A DNA stretch of 64,000 nt from Oegoconia quadripuncta (GCA_949316235.1 OX438741.1:11161124-11225123), one strand, 5' to 3'; shown: positions 42,001 through 53,430, counted from the stretch's first letter. The notes: generated by a model from the sequence alone, not told the origin. Program-made: numbers and translations.

Positions 42001-42185
42001 TTCATAACTTTTAATATCTCACGGACGGGAAACGTTCGGGGCGTGCAAACATTGCCCGCCAAATGTCCCGCGACGCAAACATTGCGGGCAAACAGTCCCG
42101 CGGGCAAACAGTCCCACGGCCCGCGGCGACCGAATGCCGGCTATTGATCACGCCGAAACCACGCTTGGCCACGTCTAGTCGAGGT
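42001..42185. repeat. GC-rich island with short internal repeats
   Basis: Two units of GGGCAAACAGTCCCRCGG (about 42086-42120) follow GCAAACATTGCCCGCC and GCAAACATTGCGGG, so GCAAACA recurs four times at 17-34 bp intervals. The island is open on minus (67 and 81 codons), without a recognised domain. Confidence 0.5.
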
Positions 42186-43000
42186 GGCTTACGTGCTCGA
42201 GTTTTGGGCTTCATGTCTTTGTTTGTTGGTATTTAGTTATGGAATATTAGATGTGCTTTTTGTTTACTCGTAGGTAGTGTACTAACTCTATTTCTTATTT
42301 TTGTAGTAATTACGATAATGTATTTTAGTATACGCAGAATATTTTTTATATATTTATAAAAACAAAAACCAGAAGAGTGTCCAAGAGGCTAAGTGTGTTT
42401 CATTAATAACCCAGGGAAAATACGTTTAGACCTCGGCCAAACGCATAACCGCGATTTTCTTGAAACATTTACTAAAGTGTTGTAAATGTAGTAAAAATTG
42501 CTACAAATTAAGCATTTGTAAGAAACGCAAGTAATGTATTTTTCCAAAAGAGTTAAAGTTAATGTGTTTCACTTTTCACAAAGCAGTGACCTGGAACATG
42601 TGTTCTACTTATGACGTGAACTTATATTACAGGGCCAATTTATGGATATTTCTTTTAATTCAAAACATTTAGAGAAATTGTCATTACAAAATGAGTTCTC
42701 ATTTCTCTCGACGACATTTTCAGCTAAAAACACATGCATGCCTAACTATAACATGCTTAGTTTTTTATCCATCAAAAAGTTAACTGTATTTAACAAAACT
42801 CTACCTAATTAAATATCAGTTAGTATTTATTGTTATTAAGATACAAATTAATAATAGGGAAAAAAATCTAGACTAAGCTATAATTTTTTTAGACTTAGTT
42901 ATTCAAATTTTAGACTTAATTAAGATAGCAACTATATAAGTAGGTTCTGAATTATGTCTAGCTAAGCAAATTTTTTAACGTATTTTCTCTGAGCTAAGAT
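42186..43000. other. AT-rich single-copy DNA
   Basis: No gene or repeat was recognised. GACTTAGTTATTCAAATTTT and TAGACTTAATTAAGA recur loosely at 42870-42935. Confidence 0.45.
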
Positions 43001-43230
43001 GCACTGAGCGAAATAGAGGCCAACCTTCCGGACATTTTGAAACCTCGACCTGACTCAGATATCTCTCGAAATAGACAATGAACGCCTGGGTCTGTCCTCC
43101 ATGGTCCAAGGGTGTCCAGTCCACTACAACTGGAGCAAAAATCCTCAAAACTTTCAATGCTTAAGATGTTTTTCTTGCTAAATATAAACCAAAAGAATCG
43201 GTCAGCGAAGGTCAGAAGTGCACTGAGCGA
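43001..43230. repeat. Segment bounded by 11-bp direct repeats, possible insertion
   Basis: GCACTGAGCGA occurs at 43001-43011 and 43220-43230. The interior is less AT-rich than its flanks and open on minus (60 and 79 codons). No transposon protein is recognised. It could be a small retro-insertion with target duplications, or chance. Confidence 0.35.
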
Positions 43231-43261
43231 CAACTATAAACTAAAAAACTTCAATTTGTAG

Positions 43262-43326
43262 TAACATCAGGTGTGATTGAGGTCAAGTACGAACCCGTGG
43301 TGCATAAAAAAAAAAAAAAAAAAAAA
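43262..43326 (+). mobile_element. SINE family C, 3' tail only
   Basis: AACATCAGGTGTGATTGAGG, CAAGTACGAACCCGTGGTGC and a 21-bp A run (43306-43326) are the last 65 bp of family C. The long A tail suggests a fairly young, extremely 5'-truncated insertion. Confidence 0.7.
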
Positions 43327-43854
43327 CCATTGTTACGTATTTTTTCTCTTTTTTTCGTCAAATTCGCGCGTTTTTCTTTTAACTCCAGATTTTTAAAAAA
43401 ACGTAGCTGGCAACATTACTTGCCACAGACTAAAGGGTTCATTCTTATTGGAGATTAAAGAAAGCACGTACAAATGTAATTAATAACTTTTAACGTAACG
43501 AATAACTTTGAATTGAATTAGAAAACCACCCAAAGACATTAATATCATCTAAATACACCAAAACCGTTGTGTTAAAAGCTAAATATCATGATAATTTCTA
43601 TCATATTTATTCATTTCTTTAGATTTCAATTGTGCGCGTCTTATCTGCCTCTTCCAGTCATATCTCTCTTTCGTAGGTCTGCTGGAAGAAATTTCATTGT
43701 AGAAATAAGCAGAACCTGTTGTGTCGTCTCTATTATGTTGTATCTGTATGTTTTTTTTCTTGTGTGCAATAAATGATAAAATAAATAAATGAATAAAATA
43801 AAATAACTGCTGCTTTCATCAAATTATGGCTAATAATTTGTTCCCTCGTTTAGT
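43327..43854. other. AT-rich DNA with a possible LINE tail at 43725-43800
   Basis: CTTGTGTGCAATAAATGATA and an A/T repeat at about 43760 resemble the LINE tail at 34985. No coding sequence is recognised. Confidence 0.4.
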
Positions 43855-44072
43855 CGTAACTAATATTATTATAAATGCGAAAGTTTGGATGTTTGTTTGT
43901 TGCTCAATCACGGCGAAACGGATGAACGGATTTGGATGAAATTTGGTATATAGATAGAATATAACCAGGATTAAGAAATAATAAGGTTTTTTATCCCGAT
44001 TAAGTGAGTAGTTCCTAGGGATAAACAAATTTCCGCGATAAAGTTATTCCACGCAGCGAAGCCGCGGGCAGA
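43855..44072 (+). mobile_element. Non-autonomous Helitron-like element, 3' end damaged
   Basis: AATATTATTATAAATGCGAA, AGTTTGGATGTTTGTTTGTT, CGGCGAAACGGATGAACGGA, TTGGTATATAGATAGAATAT and ATTCCACGCAGCGAAGCCGC follow the consensus order. The terminal GGAAAGCTAG is replaced by GCAGATGAAAA, so the CTAG end is missing. Confidence 0.65.
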
Positions 44073-44324
44073 TGAAAAACCCCCATTAAAATCGGACCAC
44101 GCATTACTGGAATACATCCAGACACACACACGCACACACAATGCCGTCAAACACCTAACGCGTCGTTTTTCATCGGAGGTCAAAAACGAACAGACAGAGA
44201 AATTTTTATTTCCAGTAGATTTAAATTGACATTCAACAAATGATAAATAACTGCTTCAAATTTAAAGTAAATATTGACGGCGTTGTGTGTGTATCCAGCC
44301 TTTGTTCGGACGTAGCGACGTATT
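44073..44324. other. Spacer with traces of other repeats
   Basis: TTTAAATTGACATTCAACAA (about 44220) matches the module at 49617 in reverse orientation. (CA)n-like ACACACACGCACACACAA lies at 44122-44140. No gene is seen. Confidence 0.4.
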
Positions 44325-44552
44325 AGATTCTCAAGCGTCAACTTAAGGTCATCTCAATCTTCAGAACGGTTTATTAATACGGACCTTAGTATTTAATATA
44401 AAAAAAAACCGCATTGGACCACGCATAATATGTAGAGAGAGCGATCTTAAGTTGACGCTTGAGAATCTGTTGCATATTAAAACAGTATCAAAAAAATGGT
44501 ATTGAAAATGAGACGTGATCTCAATCTCAAGATCGATTTATTAATAAGGCCC
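44325..44552. mobile_element. Two partial M3 MITEs in inverted arrangement
   Basis: AGATTCTCAAGCGTCAACTT... (44325-44347) and its exact 23-bp inverted copy (44446-44468) bracket a 98-bp centre. The first fragment ends TTTATTAATACGG before ACCTTAG, and the second ends TTTATTAATAAGG before CCCTAA. Both are M3 termini (compare 7090-7218). Confidence 0.6.
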
Positions 44553-45494
44553 TAAACGAGGCGACAGGTTCTATTCATAGTTGATTTCGTGTATCTGGAC
44601 GATATAATCATTTGTTTTCTCAGTGGTTTCAAACTTTTCAATATACCGGATTATTTATAGGTATATATTATAGATATATAGATATATATAGCAAATCGTT
44701 AAAGAATATAGTACGAAAGTGATGTGATACACCTGTCTTTACCAACATCACTATATTTTGGGTGAACCTACTGACCTCTAAGATACAGGTAATTACTACC
44801 TAGTTTAGAGCTCAGCAGTCCAACCTTGCCTACTCTTTAAAGCATGTTTAAAAAAAAAAAAAAAAAAAAAAAAGTATTTGAGTATCGTCGAAAGTTATGC
44901 GACGAGTTGGGGTGTAAAAATTGGTCTCTACGGTACGAGTAAACACAGAGCTTAGTCCCGTGCAGCAACGGTGACGCCACCCTTAGGGCTCTGGTAACGA
45001 TTGTCAATAAATAAATCGATAAATAAGATAAATATGTCAATAAAATCGTGTTGAAGGTTTCGAGAGGCGTGGATTAGACGCGTGGATTAGTAGAGAATTA
45101 GTTGAAAAAAAGAATTATTGGAATAGTTTGACGGTTATATCGCTTCTGCATTAAAATACTTTAAAAACAAGCTTATAATTTTATTAGTACGAGCCTTCTT
45201 TAATGTCTTGTTACACTTATATACAGCTTATATTTATATTTATGTGTGTGTGGGAAATAAATGATATTAATGGTTAATTAATATTGTAATATTATATTCG
45301 TACAACAGTTCATAGTATTCTAAATAAACAAAAAAAAAATCATCGAAAGTCTATTTTTTCGTAACTTGCTCCTTAGTTAAGTTATATTTTAATAAAAATT
45401 CAAACAAATCTATCAAATAGATTATAATCTCTGAGTTGTGTCATTATTTTTGTTTGTTGACGATTGCTATGAATTAATCACCTATGTCGATTTC
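44553..45494. other. AT-rich DNA with a 24-bp A run
   Basis: A24 at 44850-44873 may be a retroposon tail, but no body is recognised. The sequence is otherwise single-copy with no gene. Confidence 0.4.
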
Positions 45495-45740
45495 TTGTGA
45501 GGGAGTAACTGAGAATAGAAGAGGGAAAATACTGGGACACCTTATACGACACGATGATTTCATCAAAACCATAATAGAAGAAGAATAGAGGGGAAAAGAA
45601 AAAGAGGAAGACCAAGAATTAGCTACATGCAGCAGATAACAGAGAAGTTGAACGTCGTGTCGTATCAGGAGGTCAAGAGGAAGGCGGAGAGCAGAGAGAT
45701 ATGGAAAAATGTCCACCGACAAGAGCATGGCTCTTAAATC
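45495..45740 (+). pseudogene. RTE-like LINE C-terminal fragment
   Basis: One frame reads NRRGKILGHLIRHDDFIKTI IEEE, then a stop, then KRKRGRPRISYMQQITEKLN, VVSYQEVKRKAESREIW and HRQEHGS with a stop. This GHLIRHD...KRGRPR...ESRE.W motif is the C-terminus of RTE-clade endonuclease/RT proteins. Upstream domains are absent. The opposite-strand 99-codon frame is a shadow. Confidence 0.8.
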
Positions 45741-46059
45741 AGATGATGAAGATGTCGATTTCATACAATACATGTGAATACAATGGAAGGCTTCATAACT
45801 CGGAAATGTTGTCTGTAAAGCGGTTACATAAAGTGACTGTGGGGTAGAGTATATGACTAGTGAATAGAGTCCAATAATTCTAATAACTCCTAAATTCTTA
45901 AAAGGGCTAGTACTGGTTAGATCAGGTTATACTCATTATTTTAGAATGACAAAAAATTGAGAATAGGAGAGCTGAGTTGCCAGTGAAATATTGTGTAGAA
46001 ACTCGTTTTACATCAATTTATCTGGGAAACGTCTGTCTATTCATTCATAAGGCTATGTA
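45741..46059. other. AT-rich spacer
   Basis: No gene or repeat was recognised. Confidence 0.4.
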
Positions 46060-46365
46060 TACGTTTTTTCAATTAGGTTCCCGTTGATATCTAAAATCCT
46101 CCTCTATAAAACAGAAACTTATTAAGAAAGCATATAAAATATCAAACTATTTAGGTGACACATCCATGGACATAACCAGCTCGTTCGCACAGCGAGTCTG
46201 TTTCACAATTAATAATGAAATATATTTTGCCTTTTGTAATATAACAACCTGTTTTTAAAAGAGCAACCCTTCGAGTGTCTTGTTTGTTCTTCTCAGGGGA
46301 AAGACAAGCAGTAGTGTAACAAGTGTACCTACAAAATAAAGAATTTTTGATAAAAAAAAACTATT
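46060..46365 (+). pseudogene. Decayed LINE C-terminus and 3' UTR (family of 11300)
   Basis: TATACGTTTTTTCAATTAGG, AAACAGAAACTTATTAAGAA, GACATAACCAGCTCGTTCGC and TTCACAATTAATAATGAAAT reproduce the 11300-11491 frame with deletions. The UTR with AGAGCAACCCTTCGAGTGTC ends in AATAAAGAATTTTTGATA. No intact frame remains. Confidence 0.75.
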
Positions 46366-46654
46366 GTTTTGCATAATTGTACTAACAAATTCCCGTATCA
46401 CATTTTTTTAAATGCCTCATAACAAAGTTTTATACAAAATCCGTAAGTTATAATCACATAATTGAACGCCGAGAATTGCCAAAACAATCGATTTCAGCAA
46501 AGTTACTTTCTCTATCTCCGGAGTAGTAGTAATAAACTACTACTACTAAAAAATAATAGAGTAATAAACCCTAGTTAAAACAGACATACAAAAGTCATCT
46601 CCCTCTTTTTCTGAAGGCGGCTAATGATACCTGCAAATGTTTCACTTATTCCTG
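46366..46654. other. AT-rich spacer with a small hairpin
   Basis: AGTAGTAGT (46522-46530) and ACTACTACT (46536-46544) are inverted with a 5-nt loop. No gene is seen. Confidence 0.4.
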
Positions 46655-46972
46655 GAATTACCGCCTCCGTGGCTCAATGTAAACAATATAGGGTTTACGA
46701 ATCGGAGGTCGCGGGTTCGATCCAGCGGGGACATGTTTAGTACTCGGTTTGGTTGGTGGAGGGCATTTTAAATGTCCGCCTGGCTAGCTACCACCATCTT
46801 ATCTAAATCTGCCGCCAAATAGCAATGTTAATAGCTGTGTTATGTTCCGGTTGTTAGAGATAGCCAGTAACCCAAATATTTAGGTTTCCGCGTCAGTACG
46901 CTTCCACCTTCGACCTCATCTTCACTTAACATAAGGTGTGATTGAGGTAAAATGCTAATCCGAGTGCATAAA
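46655..46972 (+). mobile_element. tRNA-derived SINE, family C, copy 3
   Basis: The head is CCGCCTCCGTGGCTCAATGT with a B-box GCGGGTTCGATCCAGCGGG (one base short). The full body follows, ending in AACATAAGGTGTGATTGAGG and an A9 tail. Only small indels separate it from 58163-58495. The 88-codon minus frame over its end is a shadow. Confidence 0.88.
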
Positions 46973-47499
46973 AAAAAATTACCAAAATCCCTTCCTTTAT
47001 GGATCCCATCATCACAACTAGGACCAATCTGGAAGCACCTGCATCCTTTCAAATTAAAAGAGAATTTTCCAAATCGGTTTAGAAATGAAGGAGTTGACGG
47101 TAACAAATACTAAAAAAAAATCACCCGGTCAATCATATTTAAAGTCGGTAAAAAATAAAGTCACGTTCGTGTTTACTCGCTTAGCTGTAGGCACTAAGCC
47201 AGTAAACCGATGGAAAAAGTGGTCATCAGTAACCCTCATAAAGTATCGGGTCCCTTTTGTGTGAGTCAGATTTTTACCTGTCAAGTGTCACCCGGGGCTC
47301 GGAGATTAGAGGGTGGGGATCGAGTTACGTGGTAGGCCAGGATCAATAGGTTTGCTTGCAAACAAGAGGATTTTAGAATCAGGAAGTGAAGCAAGTTTGA
47401 TGTCAAAGTACGTTGCGGTGATAATTTTTTTTATCACTTGTTAATATAAGACATAGTCATAAGGATAGCGATGGCAAAAAGGGCTTTTAATGACAAAAA
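46973..47499. other. Single-copy DNA
   Basis: No gene is recognised. TCGGTAAAAAATAAAGTCAC near 47145 may be the trace of a retroelement end. Confidence 0.4.
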
Positions 47500-47960
47500 A
47501 CATCTGTTTAAAGCTAAAATAAGCAAAAAAGCTAGAATGCGGCTGATAATATGCTATGTATGGAGTATAGCTACGGCTGTGAGACATGGACATTAACACA
47601 AAGGGTTAGGGAAAGGTTAGAGGCATTCGAGATGTGGTGCTGGAGACGAATAGAGGGAATAAGCTGGACCGAAAAGAGAATGAAGAGGTGTTAATGATGG
47701 TAAAGGAGAAGAGATGCCTGTTAGACACAGTTGAGAACCGAAGAGGAAAGATGATAGGTCACTTGATACGACACGATATTTTTTGAAGAACATAATTGAG
47801 GGAAGATTGAAGGAAAGAGAGGAAGGGGATGACCTAGGCGTAATTTCTTTGACCAAGTGAAAGAAAAGGTGCATGTCGTGTCGTACCAAGAGGTTAAAAC
47901 GAGGGCGGAAAGTAGAGAGACATGGTCGTTACTCCACCGACAAGAGCCTAGCTCTTAAAT
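47500..47960 (+). pseudogene. RTE-like LINE: end of the RT-linked region and C-terminus
   Basis: The frame reads YGCETWTLTQRVRERLEAFE, MWCWRRIEGISWTEKRMNEE in two registers, then ENRRGKMIGHLIRHDI. After a frameshift comes FFDQVKEKVHVVSYQEVKTR AESRETW, ending at HRQEPSS and a stop. YGCETW and the CWRRI segment are classic of RTE/CR1-related reverse transcriptases downstream of the catalytic core. At least two frameshifts make it non-functional. This is the longest copy of the family in the window (others: 45495, 17645). Confidence 0.85.
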
Positions 47961-49126
47961 TGAAGAAGAAGAAGTTAATATAAACCAGCAGTCCTGGATA
48001 CACTTTTAACTTCCTATAATCTTAAAGGCCGTGATTTTTTGCACACGGATAGAGTACCTGTCAGTGATAGAATAAAAATGATTTCTAACAAATCGGTAGC
48101 TTGCTTTCAAGCTTTCAATTCAAAATTTAAAAAATTCAAATATTTATTTTCATTCAAGCATAACAATCTTGTACACAATAAAATTGTGAGAGTATCCTGT
48201 TAAGCTTCTTAAAACTTGTGTTGGATACTCTGCTCTTCATTCTTGTACATTTTACATAAGATTTTTACTTAATGCGTAATTGAAATTGAAAACCTGGATT
48301 AGTTGCTTATGTGAGTTGTAAATATAATATGAGAGGTTACTTGATCAGATATGTGTATGTGTGCGTGCGTGTGTGTATTTATGTGTGTGTGTGTGTTTAT
48401 GTATAGTATTTTATTTTAAATTATAAGTGAGTAAGGAATTGCATAAGTATAGGTATTTGGTAATAAGTACGGATAATGTGTATCACAGAAACTATGAGTC
48501 GTCCAATTTGGGTGATCGTAATTATTACGTTTAGCTTCTCGGTTTCATTTAAACTTTCATTTTTATTTTATTAAACTTTTTTCGAACAAAGCGACTGAGA
48601 TCAGGAGTAATATCATAGGATTAAATTATCATTAAATGTGGAAGATGCCATAAGGTAAAGAATTTGTATGGCCTTGTTTAAAACCTGTGTGATGGAGGCT
48701 GATTGATGTCATTATGAATAAATGTGATAATTGTTTTGTCTGTTGTTGGGAAAGGGGAACAAGTCCTGTAAATTATGTTTTTTTTTATTGTTTTCAATGC
48801 GGGAAGCCTTTACATAAAGGGTTAGTGGCCCTTTGTATTAAAAATTCCATATTCGAACGTACAAAAATACCAGGGCAGTATTAAAAGCAGGCGATGAATG
48901 CTTTCATGCGTTATGGAATATGGACTCCCGCATTGACTCGACCGCATGCAGTAGCCGTATTTAGTCGTAAAAACATAAAAGCGTCGTATTGTGGGGAGAA
49001 ATTGCGGCTATATTTTTATGTTCTCCTGGTCAAAGTGGTGTTATTACTATTATGGCAGACATAGAGAGAAACTGCTTCAACGATTATGTATGACTTCAAA
49101 TTTTTTTTGCTCAACCATCGATGTTT
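47961..49126. other. Single-copy DNA with a GT-rich microsatellite
   Basis: A compound GT/TTTATGTGTG run lies at 48352-48402. No gene or repeat family was recognised in about 1.1 kb. Confidence 0.45.
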
Positions 49127-49560
49127 TTTTTTTAATTATTATTGGACACTGGTCGAAGCCATAGGTCCGTTACATTTAACAATATAAGGTGAAAACATGA
49201 ACAAAATATAGGGTGAACATATGAGAAGAAAGGATGCAGCAAAGACTGCACCGTTTCCATTCAATTTACAATAAATTATTTACAAGATATACCTACTTAT
49301 AAACTAAAGTTTTCCTACTGAATATATGAGGAACTCATATAATGCTATGTACTGTGAAGGATGTTTAAGCAGATCTATTGTACATTGTGGTAATGATGGG
49401 CTATTGAGGATATCGACATATCTGCTAATAAAATACAAACGTTGCAAATTAAACTGAGGGCAAACAAAAATTATGTGATCTAAATCACAATATTTACAGG
49501 ATGCAGAAGGAATAAGACCCATACGATGTTAATGGCAGTAGTTTGGTAGGCCTTAATTCC
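49127..49560 (-). pseudogene. LINE ORF2 C-terminus with a zinc-knuckle-like motif, plus 3' UTR
   Basis: The minus frame at 49304-49522 reads MGLIPSASCKYCDLDHIIFV CPQFNLQR..., ending SVGKL and a stop. The C-x2-C-x4-H-x4-C cluster (CKYC...DHIIFVC) matches the C-terminal CCHC-like motif of I/Jockey-type LINEs. Upstream, NCH-stop-HRMGLIP continues the frame with one stop. The 3' UTR extends to the T run near 49127. Confidence 0.75.
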
Positions 49561-49616
49561 AGAATTTCAATGCCCCAATGGCTAACAGTTCGTCGAGTTA
49601 TGTTCAAAATTTAAAC

Positions 49617-49795
49617 TTCAAGTATTTATTTCAACGCAAGATACATGATATCATTTGTTGAATGTCAATTTAAATCTTTTGGAAATAAAAATAGGGCTTA
49701 AGCCTTTTTCGGTCAGTCAGTAGGTCCAAGCTACCACCGCTTCGGAAAGGGAAATCATCTGTGGCGAAAGAACCGGCGCAAGAAATCCACAGGAT
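49617..49795 (-). mobile_element. LINE/SINE 3' module
   Basis: On minus, TTTCTTGCGCCGGTTCTTTC, CCGAAGCGGTGGTAGCTTGG and ATTGACATTCAACAAATGAT precede TTGAAATAAATACTTGAA. This is a common lepidopteran retroelement 3' end. A diverged piece lies at 25137-25215 and another at about 44220. Confidence 0.65.
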
Positions 49796-49857
49796 CATTT
49801 TTCTTTTCTTTTCTTTTTTTTTACATATATAAAAGTATACAATTTTATAATTTTATA

Positions 49858-50062
49858 TGCCCTGCCCAATGCCACTTTAACTTACTACGCTGGGTTTTCG
49901 TTCTAGGGAATTTCGCATTCCTGATAAAATCTGGTAGGTAATGAAACGTCGAACATCGCCCTCTTTAAAGCAGGTTTCATGACCTGGAGCTGTGTTATGA
50001 GGGTCATAGTGAGAACCACGTTTCAGTGCCATAAATGATTACTGGTCACACTTTGATCAAAC
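49858..50062 (-). pseudogene. Decayed LINE reverse-transcriptase fragment
   Basis: On minus, PVIIYGTETWFSL and KLKWHWAGHI bracket a shifted middle, matching the region at 3142-3352. YGTETW...KWQWAGH is the familiar spacing in RTE/CR1-like proteins. Several stops and frameshifts are present. Confidence 0.7.
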
Positions 50063-51701
50063 ACTTCGTCCATCAGCACAGAGCACACATTTGTACAAAC
50101 CTGTGGCACAGAGTATAGTCGCTTTTAAAATTTGAGTAGGTAGGTAGGTACCTACCAACCAGAAATATATAGGTACCTATGTAAATATATAAATAGCTAG
50201 GTAGGTATGTAGTAATATTGCACATAAAGTGCTGGCTATAGCGGGTGGCGGCACGGCGCGAACATCAAAGGCGTTTTATCATTTCAGGGGACCGACGACG
50301 GAACGATGGAATTACTAATAACTTTGATAGGGGGATTTGGAATTTTGAATAGTACTTACCTATTTTATGTAGGTAGGTACTTATGTGCTGTGTTATGTAC
50401 CTACTACCTAATATTTCATTGGTAGTTTCGGAGAGCCTATATGAATGAAGACTCCCGCACTAACTCTTCCTTTGTTTGATAGAACAATGTTAATTTACAA
50501 AGATTAAAAAAAATATACCACGGAATTTAGGCATTTTAACAAAAAGTCCATCATTAACTTGTTAAAAATCTGAAAATTGACATTTAAAAATATACAAAAC
50601 ATAGACATCGCCGAGCGGTTCATGTCCATGCAATCTAAGCATTTAGATAGCAATGTTATAATAAGCCTTTGGCACATTGATGGTTTTAAATTTATTTTAA
50701 GGCTATTTTTTTATACCGGTACCTTATTATAAAGCGTATAGGAATCCCTTGAATGACTTAGTGACTTTTTGTTAGCGACTAATATGAACACCATCTTTAT
50801 TTTTATATCTTGTATTTACATGATTTTCTTTACAATCAATACAACATAAGTGCATAGGGAATTTTGTATATTTACAAAAACTAAATAAATAAATACACAT
50901 TTACAAATTAAAAAAAAATAATATACGTATTTACATTATGTAAGTATTTCACTATTTTGCCTAAACAACCTACTTACATTAAGTTTTCGTGAATACCTAT
51001 ATTGCGATATCTATGTTAAAATAGGTATTGATTTCCTTAAATTTATTCCTTAGAGATTTTCTGGAACCCAAATACAATTTATGTCCGCGGCATTTCCTCA
51101 TAACAGGATGTCATAACTTCATAAGTCATTATGCTATGAAAATAGCTGAAGTAAATCAACCTCTCGGTGTCCACATCAATAGCGAAATTTTTTTAATAGC
51201 GAACACTGCAGAACTGAGACGTTTCGACAACTTTTAGAATGTGAACTCCATTGTAGTCCTTTATCCAAAAAAAATATGATAGGCATTTTTGGTCGTCATT
51301 TTGACCGAAGAAATATCATATTGCAAATATTAAAAATGGATTTCTGCTGGAGTCAAATGCCTAGACTACCTAGGCATCCCGGTCATTGTTTAGGGTAGGT
51401 ATTCTATGTAATCTAACTTAAAATAAAATAAATTGCCGGTTAAAAACTTAACTCTGCTAAACATTTTCAGGGCGGAGCGGACGGCGGCGGCTTACTTCAA
51501 CTGTTTAATAAAATAGCTAGTCCCTATTTCTATAATCTTTAAGAATCGGTTTTGTTTACGGCATTTATGTGACACGATCTGTAAATTAGCTTTAAATATA
51601 CATATTATATACAGCACTGACGTCCCGTTCAATTCAAAAACGAATATGACACAACAAGAAACTTCAATTTCCTGTCTTTAGCCAAAGAGTATCACTACTG
51701 T
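50063..51701. other. Mostly single-copy DNA
   Basis: Repeated TAGGTAGGTA/CTACC motifs lie at 50138-50210. A GC patch lies at 50230-50330. At 51470 a pyrimidine-containing ACATTTTCAG precedes a GC-rich GGCGGAGCGGACGGCGGCGG, an acceptor-like context without a matching donor. No gene is supported. Confidence 0.4.
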
Positions 51702-51750
51702 CTTTATCGACTGAACTACAGATTGCAAGTCTTTAGTTCAGTCGATAAAG
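51702..51750. repeat. Perfect 17-bp inverted repeat with a 15-nt loop
   Basis: CTTTATCGACTGAACTA (51702-51718) and TAGTTCAGTCGATAAAG (51734-51750) pair perfectly. No other copy was seen in the window. It could form a stable hairpin RNA or be a relic of a small inverted-repeat insertion. Confidence 0.6.
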
Positions 51751-53430
51751 CAGGTTGCAAAATGCTATTAAATAATCAACATAGACATGTAACGTTACTA
51801 AATAATCTAAGTAAACAGCTTTATAAAACTGTACGTAGGTACCTACTTAAATTATGAATCTGTCTCCGAATACATATATGTATATGTATACGTACGCAGT
51901 AGACGTTCATTTATTTTACCACACACATTGACAACAACTAGAGTAACAACATAGGTACCTAAATATAATAAGAAAAGAATAATGTAGGTGTTATCTTTAA
52001 AATGTTATTGACTTCTAGTACTATGTATGAATTATTATATGATTCATTCATTATCTTAGCATTACCGCATTACATTACAATGTGTTTACAAACGCGCTAC
52101 AGGGTTACGCTCTCAGTTTATGCGAGCCTGGTACTCGGCGCAGTCATTGTTACATGTGACGGGGTCAGTTGTAACAAGGACAGGCCGGACCGAGACTGAG
52201 CAAGCTAGTTGGTGAAATCCGTTGAATGACATGGCTTTAGAAAGATACTTATAGGTACTATACTTATTAATATTATAAATATACTATAATAAACATTTAA
52301 ATATTATTATAACTAGGAAAATATGTGTAACTTACACCTTAATTTAACATTTAGCCAGTATTTTTTAATTAAGGCTAAATTCGCTTTAGCCCCTTGTGAC
52401 TTTTCCTCCTCCCAAACATGAAGAGATGGTTTGGCGGGAAAATATTTTCGTCAAGTGAGGAGGTGGTAGCTGAAACTAAGGCATTATTCAGGGTTTAACA
52501 AAAATATTTTCTTGATGGGTTGCAGAGGTTCGAACATCGCTGGACTAAGTGTATGGAGTTGAGAGGAGATTATTTAAGAAAATAAAATAAATATTGTCGA
52601 AAAAAATGTTTCTCCTCTCAACACAATAATTGAAGTCCAAATTGGCGACACTTGAATTTGAGGTTAAACTAAGGCTAGACGTCGGTCCCGTAACGCAACC
52701 CTATCACGGGATAGCTGGGGATCGCCTGGGACCCGACGGGATTGGGGACGGGGCGATACGCGGCCGGGACCTAACGACAAGTGATTAATCGCGCGAGACG
52801 GAAATTAGAGAGGGGAATTGTTGTTTGGTTATCGATGTTTTGTGTTTTACATTTTATGTACATAATGAATTAAATATGACTAAATGGTATTATTTAATAT
52901 AGTTAATTTCTCGTATTTTAGAGTTAAGGATCACTAGTCTTATAAATACCCGTTCAGGCTCACGGTCGTATTTTATTGACGTGTTGTATGAAAGCGGCAT
53001 AAGAGTACCTGTTGATAGATAGATAGATAAGTATTTATTTGTTGCTCATACATACACCTTTTAAAAAACTATGATACAATTTATTTGTCTAAGGGTTTCG
53101 TTATATAAGTATAATTATCAGTGAATACTAAGTACAGCGTGTTTATTGGACAGTATTTCAGGTTTAAAATAATTAAATAGACATCGACATATTCCTATCA
53201 CTAGTCGTTAGTGCCAAGACGGTTGGCAGGCGGCAGACAGGACCTTTCTGCGATGAATGATATCACTCGACGCGCTACTCGTATCTTACACCAAACACTA
53301 TGTTTGGTTGATTTAACAATTAAAAACCATCACACGACAAAATGCAATATACACGATAACTATTACTGGGAGTATACATTCAATGTTATTATTATATTAC
53401 TATGCATAGCTTTCCGCCCGCGAAAACTTA
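51751..53430. other. Single-copy DNA with a GC patch
   Basis: A GC-rich patch (52680-52805) contains two CGGGAT blocks and is followed by TTATCGATG at 52839. A (GATA)4-type run lies at 53017-53033. No gene or repeat was recognised; ORFs at 52002 and 53211 have no domain. Confidence 0.45.

Noticed and set aside
51466..51545. Possible exon after ACATTTTCAG with glycine-rich translation
   Set aside because: Acceptor-like context is present, but no donor follows within a reasonable distance and the frame stops soon. The GC patch alone explains the glycine codons.
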